From the NCBI RefSeq assembly GCF_001189915.1, contig NZ_LFLS01000012.1:62001-126000 (forward strand): a DNA stretch of 64,000 nucleotides. The letters are read 5' to 3'. The notes beneath the pieces were generated by a model. It saw nothing but the letters and a program-made list of their open reading frames with translations, did no database searches and had not been told where the DNA came from. Source of the DNA: Herbaspirillum autotrophicum. Its GTDB lineage: Bacteria > Pseudomonadota > Gammaproteobacteria > Burkholderiales > Burkholderiaceae_D. This document shows, one piece after another, positions 35,557 to 45,048 of this stretch (within the stretch, counting starts at the first letter, position 1; each line of letters starts with the position of its first letter). Both the position numbers and the translations under genes were made by a program.

Positions 35557-35751
35557 GTCTGGAAAAAGGAAAGCAGGACGTACTTGAAAGGAAACCGGAC
35601 CTGGCTCCGGCCCGTTATATATGCCATGGTCATGCGGCACGGCAATGGCCGCCAGTATACCGTTTAAGCTATCATGCTGCCGGGCGCCGCCAACAGTTGC
35701 TGGCCGACCATTTCCCCGTTTCGTCAGTTTGCCAGGTTTGCCACGTTTGCC

Positions 35752-37653
35752 ATGAATACTTGTTTTGCCCTGCTCGATGACCATACTGCGGACGCCAGCG
35801 CACCACGCTCGCGTTTGTATACGGAATGGCACAGCACCTTGCGTTGTGACGATGCCGCGCAATTACCGGTCATGCTGGCGCAGATGCAGGCGGCGTTGGG
35901 TCGCGGCCTGCATGCAGTAACACTGTTCTCTTATGAACTCGGTGCCCGGTGGCAACAGATTGCGCCCTACCCGGCCCCGGCGCCGGCAATACCGCTGGCC
36001 CAGGTGCTGCTGTTTTCACGCTGCCAGCGCCTGAGTACGGAACAGGTAACGGCATGGTTGCAGCAAGCCGGCCCCGACCACGATGGCGCGCCGGCCGGCA
36101 TCGCCAATATCCGCGCCAGTGTCGGCCAGCAGGCATTCCACGACGCCATCGCCCGCATCCGCGCCTATATTGAAGCCGGCGATACCTATCAGATCAATTA
36201 CACCTACCGTTTGCAATTCGATGTATTCGGCAGCCCGGTCACGCTGTACCAGCAATTGCGCGCACGCCAGCCGGTGCCTTACGGCGCACTGATCGCCTTG
36301 CCGGACGGCAGCAGCGTGCTGTCATTTTCACCGGAATTGTTTTTCCGTCATGCGCAAGGCGTATTGCGGGCGCAACCCATGAAGGGCACGGCGCCGGCAG
36401 CACCGGATCAGGCCGGCAGCGATGCTGAAAACCAGCGCCGTGCCACGGCACTCGGCAACGATGAAAAAAACCGCGCCGAAAACCTGATGATCGTCGATTT
36501 GCTGCGCAATGATCTGGGCCGCGTCGCCGTTTCCGGTTCGGTAGCAGTACCGCAACTGTTTGAAGTCCGGCGCTACGGCGAGGTGCTGCAAATGACCTCG
36601 ACCGTGACTGCCCGTTTGCAACCACATATCTCATTGCATGACTTGTTGCGGGCGTTGTTCCCGTGCGGCTCGATCACTGGTGCGCCGAAACGGCGGGCGA
36701 TGCAGATCATCCGCGAACTGGAAACACTGCCGCGCGGTTTGTACACCGGCGCCATCGGCTGGTTTGATGCGCCTGCCGGGACCGACGCAGGGACCGATAC
36801 CGACACCGCGGGCGAGGCGATTGGTGATTTCTGTCTGTCGGTGCCGATCCGCACCTTGCATCTGCAAGCCGCACAGCACGGCGTGCGCAGTGGTGAAATG
36901 GGCGTGGGCGCCGGTATCGTGCATGACAGCGTGGCGGCCGACGAATATGCCGAATGCCGGCTCAAGGCCGCCTTCCTCACCGGTCTCAATCAATCGCTGC
37001 GCAGCAGCCAGCCGCTGAGCCTGTTCGAGACCCTCTACGCCACCCGTGAACACGGTTGCCGCCATCGTGATCTGCATCTGCAACGCTTGCGCACCTCGGC
37101 GGCTTACTTTGATTTTGCCTGCGATGTAACCGCGCTGCATGCCGCGCTGACTGAGGCTTGTGCGCAATTACCCGCCGGTGTGCCGCAGCGGCTGCGACTG
37201 GCATTGCAACATGATGGCGTGATGCAGATACACACGGCGCCACTGCCGCCGATAGCGGCCCAGGTCACTCTGTGCATTGCGGCCGACACCAGCGATAGCA
37301 ACGATCTGTTTTTACGCCACAAGTCGACCCGCCGCGAACGCTATGACGCCGCCTGGCGGCTGGCAGAACAGCATGGCGCATTCGACATGCTGTTTTTCAA
37401 TCAACACGGTGAGCTGACCGAGGGCGGGCGCAGCAATGTACTGTTGTCGCTTGATGGCCGCTGGTACACGCCGCCGCTGACAGCCGGTGTATTGCCGGGC
37501 GTAATGCGCGCGGTATTGATGGCCGATCCGCAATGGGCGGTACAAGAACGACGCCTGACCCGCGACGATCTGATCCGCGCCGACAGCATCATGGTGTGCA
37601 ATGCCCTGCGCGGGGCCGTACCGGCCACCATCGACTGGGACCTCACACTCTAG
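35752..37653 (+). CDS. pabBC: Fused aminodeoxychorismate synthase component I and aminodeoxychorismate lyase
   Basis: The 633-residue protein joins PabB and PabC for 4-aminobenzoate (folate) synthesis. Residues about 1-385 are the chorismate-binding domain. They include IEAGDTYQINYT, MKGTAPA with the active-site Lys, CGSITGAPKRRAM and GEMGVGAGIVHDS. Residues about 400-633 are the fold-type IV PLP lyase: LFETLYATREHG at its start, a probable PLP lysine in RHKSTRRERYD, and ELTEGGRSNVLL for phosphate binding. The ATG at 35752 is chosen, as the earlier frame contains no family sequence. The glutaminase PabA is not in the window. Confidence 0.93.
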   Translation: MNTCFALLDDHTADASAPRSRLYTEWHSTLRCDDAAQLPVMLAQMQAALGRGLHAVTLFSYELGARWQQIAPYPAPAPAIPLAQVLLFSRCQRLSTEQVTAWLQQAGPDHDGAPAGIANIRASVGQQAFHDAIARIRAYIEAGDTYQINYTYRLQFDVFGSPVTLYQQLRARQPVPYGALIALPDGSSVLSFSPELFFRHAQGVLRAQPMKGTAPAAPDQAGSDAENQRRATALGNDEKNRAENLMIVDLLRNDLGRVAVSGSVAVPQLFEVRRYGEVLQMTSTVTARLQPHISLHDLLRALFPCGSITGAPKRRAMQIIRELETLPRGLYTGAIGWFDAPAGTDAGTDTDTAGEAIGDFCLSVPIRTLHLQAAQHGVRSGEMGVGAGIVHDSVAADEYAECRLKAAFLTGLNQSLRSSQPLSLFETLYATREHGCRHRDLHLQRLRTSAAYFDFACDVTALHAALTEACAQLPAGVPQRLRLALQHDGVMQIHTAPLPPIAAQVTLCIAADTSDSNDLFLRHKSTRRERYDAAWRLAEQHGAFDMLFFNQHGELTEGGRSNVLLSLDGRWYTPPLTAGVLPGVMRAVLMADPQWAVQERRLTRDDLIRADSIMVCNALRGAVPATIDWDLTL

Positions 37654-37672
37654 CCGACGCACCAAAAGCAAA

Positions 37673-37698
37673 GCCGGATGCACATACGCACATCCGGC
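37673..37698 (+). terminator. Hairpin between pabBC and a binding-protein gene
   Basis: GCCGGATG / CATCCGGC form an 8-bp stem with a 10-base loop, between two convergent genes. There is only a weak T-run, so termination is probable but unproven. Confidence 0.6.
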
Positions 37699-37729
37699 CC
37701 GCCCACCTCAAGATCGGTTCTGTTGCTAT

Positions 37730-38887
37730 TTACTTCGGTGCCGAATCCAGCACCCACTTGCCATCTTCGACCCGCACGATCACGCGTGCCCGTTCATCGA
37801 GACCGGAGTGATCAGCGGTGGTCATGTTGAAGACACCGGCATTGCCCGGCAGATTCTTGATGTTTTCCAGCGCGTCACGCAAGGCGATACGGAATTCCCT
37901 GGTGCCCGGTTTGGCTTTCTTGCCGGCTTCCGGCAACGCACGTTCCAGCAACAGCAAGACGTCATAAGCCTGCGCCGCAAAATTGGAGCGCGAGTTCTTG
38001 CCGTACTTGCTTTCATACAAAGGCACGAACTTGGCGCTCACGGCCTTGGTCGCGTAATTGTCCGGCAATTGTTCCCACACCAGATTCGGACCGACCGGCA
38101 GATAACCGCCATTCAGTGCCTTGCCGCCCACGCGCAGGAAATCTTCGGTGGCAGCGCCGTGGGTCTGATAGATCTTGCCCTTGTAGCCACGTTCCTTCAA
38201 TGCCACTTGCGGCATGGCGGCCGGAGTGCCGGAACCGGCGACGATGATCGCGTCCGGCTGGCTGGCAGTCACCCGCAGGACTTGCGCGGTAACGCTGGTG
38301 TCTTTCGGATTGAAACGCTCGACACCGGCCAGCTTGATCTTGTTCTGTTCCGCAAAGGCCTTGATTTCAGTCAGCCAGCTTTCGCCATAGGCATCGCTGA
38401 AGCCGATGAAACCGACAGTCTTCACACCATGATCCACCATGTGTTTGACAATCGCCGAAGCCATCAGCGAATCGTTGGCGGCAGTCTTGAACACCCATTT
38501 CTTTTTGTCATCCATCGGCGTCACGATGCGCGCCGAGGCGCCGAGTGCAATCAACGGCGTTTCGGTACCGGCAATCGCTTCGATGATCGCCAGCGATTGC
38601 GGCGAGGTCGAGGAACCGACGATCAGATCGACTTTCTCGTCCAGAAACATCTTGGCGTTCTTGACCGAGTTGGTGGTGTCGCTGGCATCATCGACTACTT
38701 TGAAATTGACGTCATAGCCGGCAATTTTCTTGGGAAACAGGGCGACTGAATTGCGCGCGCCAATACCCAAAATGGCGGCAGGGCCGGTGGTCGGCACGGT
38801 AACGCCGACATTCACAGTCTCGGCACGGGCGCCGATTGCCACGGCGGCAAGCATCAATCCAGACAGGCAGGTAGCACGCAGTCTCAT
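37730..38887 (-). CDS. Periplasmic substrate-binding protein, branched-chain amino-acid type ABC (copy 1)
   Basis: The 385-residue protein has a signal peptide (cleavage after ARA near residue 22) and the type I LivK/peripla_BP_6 fold: VGVTVPTTGPAA, LIVGSSTSPQSLAI, VGFIGFSDAYGESW and YQTHGAATEDFL. It is closely similar over its full length to the protein at 40485-41663. Many such proteins in Burkholderiales bind aromatic acids rather than amino acids, and the aromatic-catabolic neighbours make that likely here. A perfect 11-bp dyad lies just upstream. No permease or ATPase gene is adjacent; it may use the Liv permease at 48.5-52.1 kb. Confidence 0.92.
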   Translation of the reverse strand: MRLRATCLSGLMLAAVAIGARAETVNVGVTVPTTGPAAILGIGARNSVALFPKKIAGYDVNFKVVDDASDTTNSVKNAKMFLDEKVDLIVGSSTSPQSLAIIEAIAGTETPLIALGASARIVTPMDDKKKWVFKTAANDSLMASAIVKHMVDHGVKTVGFIGFSDAYGESWLTEIKAFAEQNKIKLAGVERFNPKDTSVTAQVLRVTASQPDAIIVAGSGTPAAMPQVALKERGYKGKIYQTHGAATEDFLRVGGKALNGGYLPVGPNLVWEQLPDNYATKAVSAKFVPLYESKYGKNSRSNFAAQAYDVLLLLERALPEAGKKAKPGTREFRIALRDALENIKNLPGNAGVFNMTTADHSGLDERARVIVRVEDGKWVLDSAPK

Positions 38888-38903
38888 CTCATCCTCATTA
38901 TGG

Positions 38904-38935
38904 TTAATATGTTAGTGAATTAGATAACATATTAA
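38904..38935 (-). promoter_or_regulatory. Perfect 11-bp dyad upstream of binding-protein copy 1
   Basis: TTAATATGTTA (38904-38914) and TAACATATTAA (38925-38935) are separated by 10 bp. The dyad lies 17-48 bp before the ATG and overlaps where a promoter must be. AT-rich dyads of this kind are typical operators of MarR or related repressors. No such regulator is encoded next to it. Confidence 0.75.
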
Positions 38936-39028
38936 TTATGTCTGTCAAGCAGGAATCTTGAGACATCACTTTTCACCACGAGCGACGGCTGCCGCCAGCG
39001 GTAGCAAGAGCTTGTTTGCAGTGCAACT

Positions 39029-40396
39029 TCAGAGGGCTTGGCGCATGGTGACAAACTCCTCTGCCGTGGTCGGATGAATGCCGATGGTGCGGTCCAGCAT
39101 TTTCTTGGTGATACCGCATTGCAACGCCGCCGCAAAACCCTGCAAGATTTCGCCGGCTTCGGCGCCGACCATGTGCATGCCGAGCACCACATCGCTGGCG
39201 GCATCCACCACCAGCTTCATGAATACCCGCTCATCGCTGCCGCTCAGGGTATGCCGCAGCGGCTTGAATTCACTCTTGAAAATAAGCACCGCCGCGTGTT
39301 GCGCCCTGGCCTGCTCTTCGCTCAAACCCACCGTCGCCACATTGGGATGACTGAACACGGCCGTCGGTACATGGCGATACAGATTGTCGTCAGCACTCAC
39401 CGCCTTGCCAAACAATTGCGCCGCTACCTGCATGCCTTCGGCCAGCGCCACCGGCGTCAGTTGCAGGCGCCCGTTGACGTCGCCAATCACATCGCCGATC
39501 GCCAGCACCGAGGCCACGTTGGTACGAAAATCCGCATCCACCGCAATCGCGCCATTGGCGGTTTGCTCAATGCCCGCCTGCGCCAGCCCGAGGCCGTCGG
39601 TATTGGCGCGGCGGCCGGTGGCAAACAGCATGCAATCGGTGTGCAGCACGCGGTTGTCATTCAGTGTCACCTGTGTGCCGCTGCGGCCGGCGGCCATCGA
39701 CGTTACCTGCGTTTGCAAACGAATGGTAATGCCCTTCTTTTGCATTTCGCGCGCCAGCACGGACCCGAGTTCGGCATCCATGCCGCGCAACAAGCGATCA
39801 CCCCGATGCAACAACGTCACCTGACTGCCGAGGCCATTCAGGATCGACGCCAGTTCCACCGCGATATAGCCGCCGCCGGCCACCACTGCCCGCGCCGGCA
39901 AACCCGGCATGGCAAAGAACGCATCGGAACTGATGGCATGGCCGATACCCGGTAAATCCGGCATGGCGGGCTTGCCGCCGGTGGCGATCAGAATGTGGCG
40001 CGCGGTAATGTGTTTGCCACCGACACTGACCGTATGCCCGTCGACCAGCGTGGCCCGCTGAGCCATCAATGTCACGCCGGAATTGCTGAGCAAGCGCCGG
40101 TAGACATCATTGAGGCGGGCGATTTCGCGATCCTTGGCCGCACGCAAGGCTTGCCAGTCGAACGCCCGGATGCCGACGGTCCAGCCGTAGCCGGCGGCGG
40201 CGTCGAATTCCTGATGCATATGCGCGGCATATGACATCAGCTTTTTGGGGATACAGCCGACATTGACACAAGTACCGCCCAGGTATTGCTGTTCCGCCAC
40301 GGCCACGCGGGTGCCATGACTGGCGGCAAAGCGGCTGGCGCGTACGCCGCCGGAACCGGCGCCGATGGTGAATAAATCGTAATCGTATTGCGGCAT
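39029..40396 (-). CDS. gor: Glutathione reductase
   Basis: The 455-residue flavoprotein regenerates glutathione with NADPH. It shows the FAD-binding GAGSGGVRAS at 12-21, the redox-active disulphide GTCVNVGCIPKK (Cys43 and Cys48), and the NADP-binding GGGYIAVELASIL with following arginines. The C-terminal His in IGIHPTTAEEF completes the active site of the partner subunit. I use the ATG at 40396, since the longer frame adds no conserved sequence. It lies between two near-identical binding-protein genes, downstream of an aromatic cluster that begins with a glutathione S-transferase. A dedicated role in recycling glutathione for that pathway is therefore plausible. Confidence 0.95.
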   Translation of the reverse strand: MPQYDYDLFTIGAGSGGVRASRFAASHGTRVAVAEQQYLGGTCVNVGCIPKKLMSYAAHMHQEFDAAAGYGWTVGIRAFDWQALRAAKDREIARLNDVYRRLLSNSGVTLMAQRATLVDGHTVSVGGKHITARHILIATGGKPAMPDLPGIGHAISSDAFFAMPGLPARAVVAGGGYIAVELASILNGLGSQVTLLHRGDRLLRGMDAELGSVLAREMQKKGITIRLQTQVTSMAAGRSGTQVTLNDNRVLHTDCMLFATGRRANTDGLGLAQAGIEQTANGAIAVDADFRTNVASVLAIGDVIGDVNGRLQLTPVALAEGMQVAAQLFGKAVSADDNLYRHVPTAVFSHPNVATVGLSEEQARAQHAAVLIFKSEFKPLRHTLSGSDERVFMKLVVDAASDVVLGMHMVGAEAGEILQGFAAALQCGITKKMLDRTIGIHPTTAEEFVTMRQAL

Positions 40397-40484
40397 GCAG
40401 AGAATCTTTCCGGCGCACGCCACCGGAATCGGCGACGGACGCATGTTGCGTTGACAGGGTGTTGAGATTGATGTTGCGGCGGCC

Positions 40485-41663
40485 TTACTTCGGCAATGGC
40501 TCCATCACCCATTTTTCATTCTTGATCGACACCATCACGCGTGACCAGTCATCGAGTCCCGAATGATCGGCCGGCGTCATGTTGAAGACCCCGGAATTGG
40601 CCGGCAGATTCTTGATGTTTTCAAGCGCGTCACGCAAGGCGATGCGGAATTCACGGGTACCCGGCTTGGCCTTTTTCGCGGCTTCCGGCACTGCCCGTTC
40701 CAGCAACAGCAACACGTCGTATGCTTGCGCAGCAAAGGTCGAACGCGAATTCTTGCCATACTTGCTTTCATACAACGGCACATACTTCGCGCTCACCGCC
40801 TTGGTCGGATAACTGTCCGGCAATTGCTCCCACACCAGATTCGGCCCCACCGGCAAATAACTGCCATTCAAGACCTTGCCGCCGACACGCAAGAAATCTT
40901 CGGTGGCGGCGCCATGGGTCTGGTAAATCTTGCCCTGATAGCCGCGTTCCTTGAGCGCCGCATGCGGCATCACGGCCGGCGTGCCGGAGCCGGCAATCAA
41001 TACCGCATCCGGATGCGCCGCGATGATTCGCAGCACCTGCGAAGTCACGCTGGTGTCCTTGGGATTGAATCGCTCGACGCCAACCAACTGGATCTGCCTG
41101 GCATCGGCAAACGACTTCACTTCCGACAGCCAGCTTTCCCCGAAGGCATCACTAAAGCCGATGAAGCCCACCGTCTTGACGCCATGCTCGCGCATGTGCC
41201 GGATGATCGCCGTGACCACCAGTGAATCGTTGGAGGCGGTCTTGAATACCCACCGCTTCTTGTCATCCATCGGCGTTACCAGCCGTGCCGAGGCGCCCAG
41301 TGCAATCAGCGGGGTATCGGTGCCGGCAATCGCCTCGATGATTGCCAGCGACTGCGATGAGGTCGACGAACCGACGATCAGATCCACCTTGTCATCGAGA
41401 AAACGCTTGGCGTTCTTGACCGAATTGGTGGTATCGCTGGTGTCATCGAGTATCTGGAAATCGACATCGATGCCGGCGATCTTCTTGGGAAACAGATTGA
41501 CCGAATTGCGCGCACCGATACCGATGGTGGCCGCCGAACCGGTGGTCGGCACCGTCACGCCGACCTTGATGCCCTGCGCCAGTACACTGCCGCCGAGCAG
41601 CATGATGCCAAGTTGCGACCAGAGCAGCCGGCGCACCATTTTTTTTGCGGTTTGTCTCATCAT
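40485..41663 (-). CDS. Periplasmic substrate-binding protein, branched-chain amino-acid type ABC (copy 2)
   Basis: The 392-residue protein has a signal peptide (hydrophobic core about 11-26, cleavage after VLA). The same type I fold as its copy at 37730-38887 follows, and most residues are shared (for example LIVGSSTSSQSLAI and YQTHGAATEDFL). Differences cluster near the signal and at the C-terminus, so it is a duplication that has had some time to diverge. It follows the ferredoxin-type reductase gene by 74 bp in the same direction and precedes gor by 88 bp. Aromatic acid binding is inferred from context only. Confidence 0.92.
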   Translation of the reverse strand: MMRQTAKKMVRRLLWSQLGIMLLGGSVLAQGIKVGVTVPTTGSAATIGIGARNSVNLFPKKIAGIDVDFQILDDTSDTTNSVKNAKRFLDDKVDLIVGSSTSSQSLAIIEAIAGTDTPLIALGASARLVTPMDDKKRWVFKTASNDSLVVTAIIRHMREHGVKTVGFIGFSDAFGESWLSEVKSFADARQIQLVGVERFNPKDTSVTSQVLRIIAAHPDAVLIAGSGTPAVMPHAALKERGYQGKIYQTHGAATEDFLRVGGKVLNGSYLPVGPNLVWEQLPDSYPTKAVSAKYVPLYESKYGKNSRSTFAAQAYDVLLLLERAVPEAAKKAKPGTREFRIALRDALENIKNLPANSGVFNMTPADHSGLDDWSRVMVSIKNEKWVMEPLPK

Positions 41664-41737
41664 TTCCTCGTTTTATATTTTAAGTTCTTATAGTCGGCGT
41701 CTTGCAACGCCATCTCCTCGCTGCTACTCCAGACCTG

Positions 41738-42694
41738 CTACAAATCCAGTGTCAGCGACGCCCCTTTGGCACGCGACACACAAATCATCATGCAATTGCC
41801 GGCCGCCTTTTCCGCTGCCGACAAGACGTAATCACGATGTTCCGGCTCCCCTTCCAGCACCTTGACTTCACAACTGCGACACATGCCTTCGCGACAGGAA
41901 AACGGCAAACAGAAACCGCTTTCTTCGAGCACGTCCAAGATGCTGCGGTCAGCACCGATTTCGATTTCGCGCCCGCTGCTTCCGATCTTGACGGCAAAGC
42001 TACCGGCTGCCCGGTCACCGCCGCCACTATCCGGCGGTGGCGCGAACCATTCCACAAATGCCGGATTGTTCGGATGTTCCTGAGCAAAACCGGTCACCGC
42101 TTCCATCACCGGTGCCGGTCCGCAGCAATACACCGGCACGCCGCCACCGAGTTTGCGCAATGCACTGCGGAAGTCACACAGACCCGCTTGCTCGTCGTCG
42201 AAATGCAGGTGAATGCGGTTGCGATCGAAGCCCATCAATTCATCGCAAAACGCTGCACGCTGCCGGCTGCGCGCCAGATACAGCAATTCCCAGTCGCGCT
42301 GTTCGGCGATACATTGGCGGATCATGGCCAGAATCGGCGTGATGCCGATGCCGCCGGCGACGAAGAACAACTTGCGATGATCGGCGGCCAGCGGAAAATT
42401 GTTGCGCGGCGCACTGATGCTGATGCTGGTGCCTTGCCGCAATTTTTCGTGGACCCACGCCGAACCGCCGCGACTGTTGGCTACCCGCGCCACGCCGATC
42501 TGATAACAGCCGCTGTCGCGCCAGTCATTGAGCAGCGAATACTGGCGAACCAGGCCGTTCGGCAAAAACAGATCGATATGCGCACCCGGCGTAAAGCGCG
42601 GCAAGGAGGCGCCGTCTGCTCGCCGCAATTCCAGCGTCACGATGCCCTTGGCCTCGGCCGCATAGCTGCTGACGATGACCTCGATTTTTTCCAT
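41738..42694 (-). CDS. Oxygenase reductase, phthalate/vanillate type (FMN, NAD, [2Fe-2S])
   Basis: The 318-residue protein passes electrons from NADH to the Rieske oxygenase encoded just before it. The flavin-binding RQYSLLND is at 50-57 and the NAD-binding AGGIGITPILAM at 113-124. The C-terminal plant-type ferredoxin domain has Cys267, Cys272, Cys275 and Cys305 (CREGMCRSC spacing). This order, with the ferredoxin at the C-terminus, defines class IA reductases such as VanB and phthalate dioxygenase reductase. It begins 108 bp after the oxygenase stop, in the same operon. Confidence 0.93.
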   Translation of the reverse strand: MEKIEVIVSSYAAEAKGIVTLELRRADGASLPRFTPGAHIDLFLPNGLVRQYSLLNDWRDSGCYQIGVARVANSRGGSAWVHEKLRQGTSISISAPRNNFPLAADHRKLFFVAGGIGITPILAMIRQCIAEQRDWELLYLARSRQRAAFCDELMGFDRNRIHLHFDDEQAGLCDFRSALRKLGGGVPVYCCGPAPVMEAVTGFAQEHPNNPAFVEWFAPPPDSGGGDRAAGSFAVKIGSSGREIEIGADRSILDVLEESGFCLPFSCREGMCRSCEVKVLEGEPEHRDYVLSAAEKAAGNCMMICVSRAKGASLTLDL

Positions 42695-42802
42695 GTCATT
42701 CCCATCGATAAGAAAGAATCAACTGCAAAAATTGGCATCCGCACTGCGCACGCCGGCCGCTGACGGTCGGGCGTTCCGGCACTGGGCGATGCCGCTGCCG
42801 GT

Positions 42803-43837
42803 TCATGCCGCGGCGCGTTCTTTTTTGATTTTCTGATCGACCACCCAGCGCAGATGCGACAACGCGGCATCAGCGGCAATCGCGCGCAACGGGAAAGCAG
42901 GATCGGCATCCAGCACTTCCTGCTGCTTTTCGATGATGGCCTTGTCTTCGTAAAAGCCTTCCAGGATACTGGCGCTCAGTGAACGCGAAATCTGATCGAC
43001 GTCTTCACGCTGGTTATGCATATAGACCCAGAAAAAGTGTGTGGTGGTTTCACTTTCCGGCGTCATGGCCTGGAAATTGCGGAACGAGATCGAGCCTTCG
43101 CGATTGCCCTTTTCGATGCCGTTGCCAACCGGTGAAAAGCCCGACTCCAGAAAGAAGAATCCCGGCACCAGCATCTTCACCGTATTCCAGCGGTCCACCT
43201 TCGGCATATGCTTGACGAACTTGCGCACGAATGGCGGCAAGTCGCTGTTCAAATGGTATTTGGTCAGCTTGAAGCCATTTTCCAGCCGCTCCATCGGCGT
43301 TTGCGTCTGCTCGGCGATGTAGTTTTCCGAACCGCCCAGAGTATTGGTATGCACATACGCAATATGGTTGATGTCGGCCAGGTTGTCGGTGATCAGCTGA
43401 TAATTCGATTTGTAATGCATGTAACCCGGCATGCCGTGCCACTCGGGATTGGTCAGGTATTCAAACTCCGGAATGTCGGCCTTGTTGGCGAGCGCCTTGT
43501 CGCCCATCCAGATCCACACCAGCCGCCCCACGGTTTCAACCGGATAGCTGCGCACCTTGAGGCTGGGCGGGATCGACTCCTGTCCCGGGATTTCAACACA
43601 CGCGCCGGTGTTATCGAACAGCAAACCGTGATACATGCAGCGCACGCAATTGCCTTCCAGTCGTCCTTGCGACAATGCCGCACCGCGATGACAGCAGCGG
43701 TCTTCCATTGCCACCACGGCGTTGTCCGCGCCTTTGTACAACAGGATCTTTTCGTTGAGGATGGTGCGCGCCAGCAAGGCGCCATCGATCAGTTCGTAAT
43801 CCCATCCGGCTACATACCAGGTATTTTTGATAAACAT
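42803..43837 (-). CDS. Rieske non-heme iron oxygenase, VanA-like
   Basis: The 344-residue oxygenase has an N-terminal Rieske [2Fe-2S] domain with Cys48-x-His50 and Cys67-x-x-His70. The catalytic domain has the mononuclear iron ligands His158 and His163 and the bridging Asp155 in ADINHIAYVH. Length and sequence resemble the O-demethylase and phthalate-type group (VanA-like) that works without a small subunit. The substrate is unknown; a methoxylated or carboxylated aromatic acid fits the neighbours. The product would be an ortho-diphenol for the LigAB-type dioxygenase encoded upstream. Confidence 0.92.
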   Translation of the reverse strand: MFIKNTWYVAGWDYELIDGALLARTILNEKILLYKGADNAVVAMEDRCCHRGAALSQGRLEGNCVRCMYHGLLFDNTGACVEIPGQESIPPSLKVRSYPVETVGRLVWIWMGDKALANKADIPEFEYLTNPEWHGMPGYMHYKSNYQLITDNLADINHIAYVHTNTLGGSENYIAEQTQTPMERLENGFKLTKYHLNSDLPPFVRKFVKHMPKVDRWNTVKMLVPGFFFLESGFSPVGNGIEKGNREGSISFRNFQAMTPESETTTHFFWVYMHNQREDVDQISRSLSASILEGFYEDKAIIEKQQEVLDADPAFPLRAIAADAALSHLRWVVDQKIKKERAAA

Positions 43838-43903
43838 GTTGTCGTCTCCATTGAAAATCGTTTTTAGGTGTTCACGCCAGCCACTGCAAAAACCGCTACC
43901 GCA

Positions 43904-44722
43904 TCAAAGGTTCATGACCCCCACCGTGCAGCCGCAGGCAAACGGCGGGATCGGTTCGTAACACCAGATTTCACCCTTGCTGCCTTCGGCCACGCCGGCG
44001 GCGGCAATGTAGGTGCGGATTTCATAACCGCCCTGACCGCCTTCGCGATAGGTATCTTCATCGGTGTAATCGAGCATGGCGGCGCGGTCATTGGCCGACC
44101 AGCGGCGCAGGAATTCGCGGTCCCATGCTTCGTTGATGGTGCCGGTGTCGGGGGTACAGGGCCAATGCGAAATGCCACCGGTGCCGATCACGGCGATGCG
44201 TTCCGGCATCTGGTCAGCAGCGCGCCGGATTGCCTGCCCTAATGCATAAGCGCGATGCAGCGGCGCCATTGGCGGACACTGGCAATTGATATTGACCGGA
44301 ATCACCGGGATATCGTAATCAGGCGTCAGGTGATGCAGTGGCACCATGATGCCGTGATCGAATTTCCATTCTTCGCAATAGCTGATATCCACCTCTTGCA
44401 TCACGCCATCCATCAAGCGGCGTGAGATATCGCGCGAACCCGGCACTTCGCGGCGCGGAATCCGCAACCATTCGGGATCTTCAATCGGCCCTTCATACTG
44501 ATCTGCCATGCCGATGGCAAACGACGGCATGTTGTTCATGAAGAAATTGGCGAAATGCTCGGCGGCGATGATCACCAGCGCATCCGGTTGGGCGGCATGC
44601 AAGGCGTCACGCATGCGGGCGTAACTCTGCATCAGGCGTTCACGCGCCGCCGGCTCGGCGCGTTCGGTGCGGGCGGTGATGCCGGGACCATGACTGCAAA
44701 CACCGGTAAAAACGATACTCAT
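43904..44722 (-). CDS. Class III extradiol dioxygenase, catalytic (LigB-like) subunit
   Basis: The 272-residue protein is the iron(II) subunit of a LigAB-type ring-cleavage dioxygenase. Likely iron ligands by comparison with LigB are His11 (CSHGPG), His56 (AAEHFANFF) and Glu234 (GGYEIRTYI). Other conserved residues are His123 in FDHGIMVPL and His186 in GISHWP. The enzyme cleaves a catechol-like ring next to the hydroxyl groups. Protocatechuate, gallate or a 3-O-methylgallate-like compound are all possible. Its start overlaps the LigA-like gene stop by four bases (ATGA). Confidence 0.92.
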   Translation of the reverse strand: MSIVFTGVCSHGPGITARTERAEPAARERLMQSYARMRDALHAAQPDALVIIAAEHFANFFMNNMPSFAIGMADQYEGPIEDPEWLRIPRREVPGSRDISRRLMDGVMQEVDISYCEEWKFDHGIMVPLHHLTPDYDIPVIPVNINCQCPPMAPLHRAYALGQAIRRAADQMPERIAVIGTGGISHWPCTPDTGTINEAWDREFLRRWSANDRAAMLDYTDEDTYREGGQGGYEIRTYIAAAGVAEGSKGEIWCYEPIPPFACGCTVGVMNL

Positions 44723-45048
44723 GATTGCTTACCTTTATTCTGGCTGTGGTTTTCCTTGATCGCATAAATCCCGGCGCGTACCGGGCCGTGCGTGGCCACG
44801 CCGGCGCGCATCGCTTCCAGATAGGCGTTCCATTCATGGCCGCAAGATGCGGCGAAATGCATCAGCAACTGGCCGTTCACGCCGAGCACGTACAGCAAGC
44901 CGATATCCGGCCCGCGCAAGGCATTGCGTTCTTCGTCGTTGAGGCTGTATGCCGTCAGGAATTGCGCGCTGTCGGCGCGAAACGCCGCCATCGCCTGGGG
45001 ATTGCGGTTGACCTCGTAGATCACCTTTTGCACCGCGTACAAGCTCAT
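44719..45048 (-). CDS. Extradiol dioxygenase small (LigA-like) subunit
   Basis: The 109-residue helical protein matches the alpha subunit of LigAB-type dioxygenases. It has MAAFRADSAQFLTAYSLNDEERNAL in the first half (conserved in part) and DIGLLYVLGVNGQLLMHFA in the middle, which covers the active site of the large subunit. It is directly joined to its neighbours: its ATG follows the GST stop without a gap (TGAATG), and its stop overlaps the LigB-like start. This tight coupling of GST, LigA and LigB suggests that they act in one pathway in equal amounts. Confidence 0.9.
   Translation of the reverse strand: MSLYAVQKVIYEVNRNPQAMAAFRADSAQFLTAYSLNDEERNALRGPDIGLLYVLGVNGQLLMHFAASCGHEWNAYLEAMRAGVATHGPVRAGIYAIKENHSQNKGKQS

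Noticed and set aside
35557-35862. N-terminal extension of the MFS exporter
   Set aside because: The added residues contain no membrane helix or motif and lie over the pabBC start region; the ATG at 35556 directly precedes the first helix.
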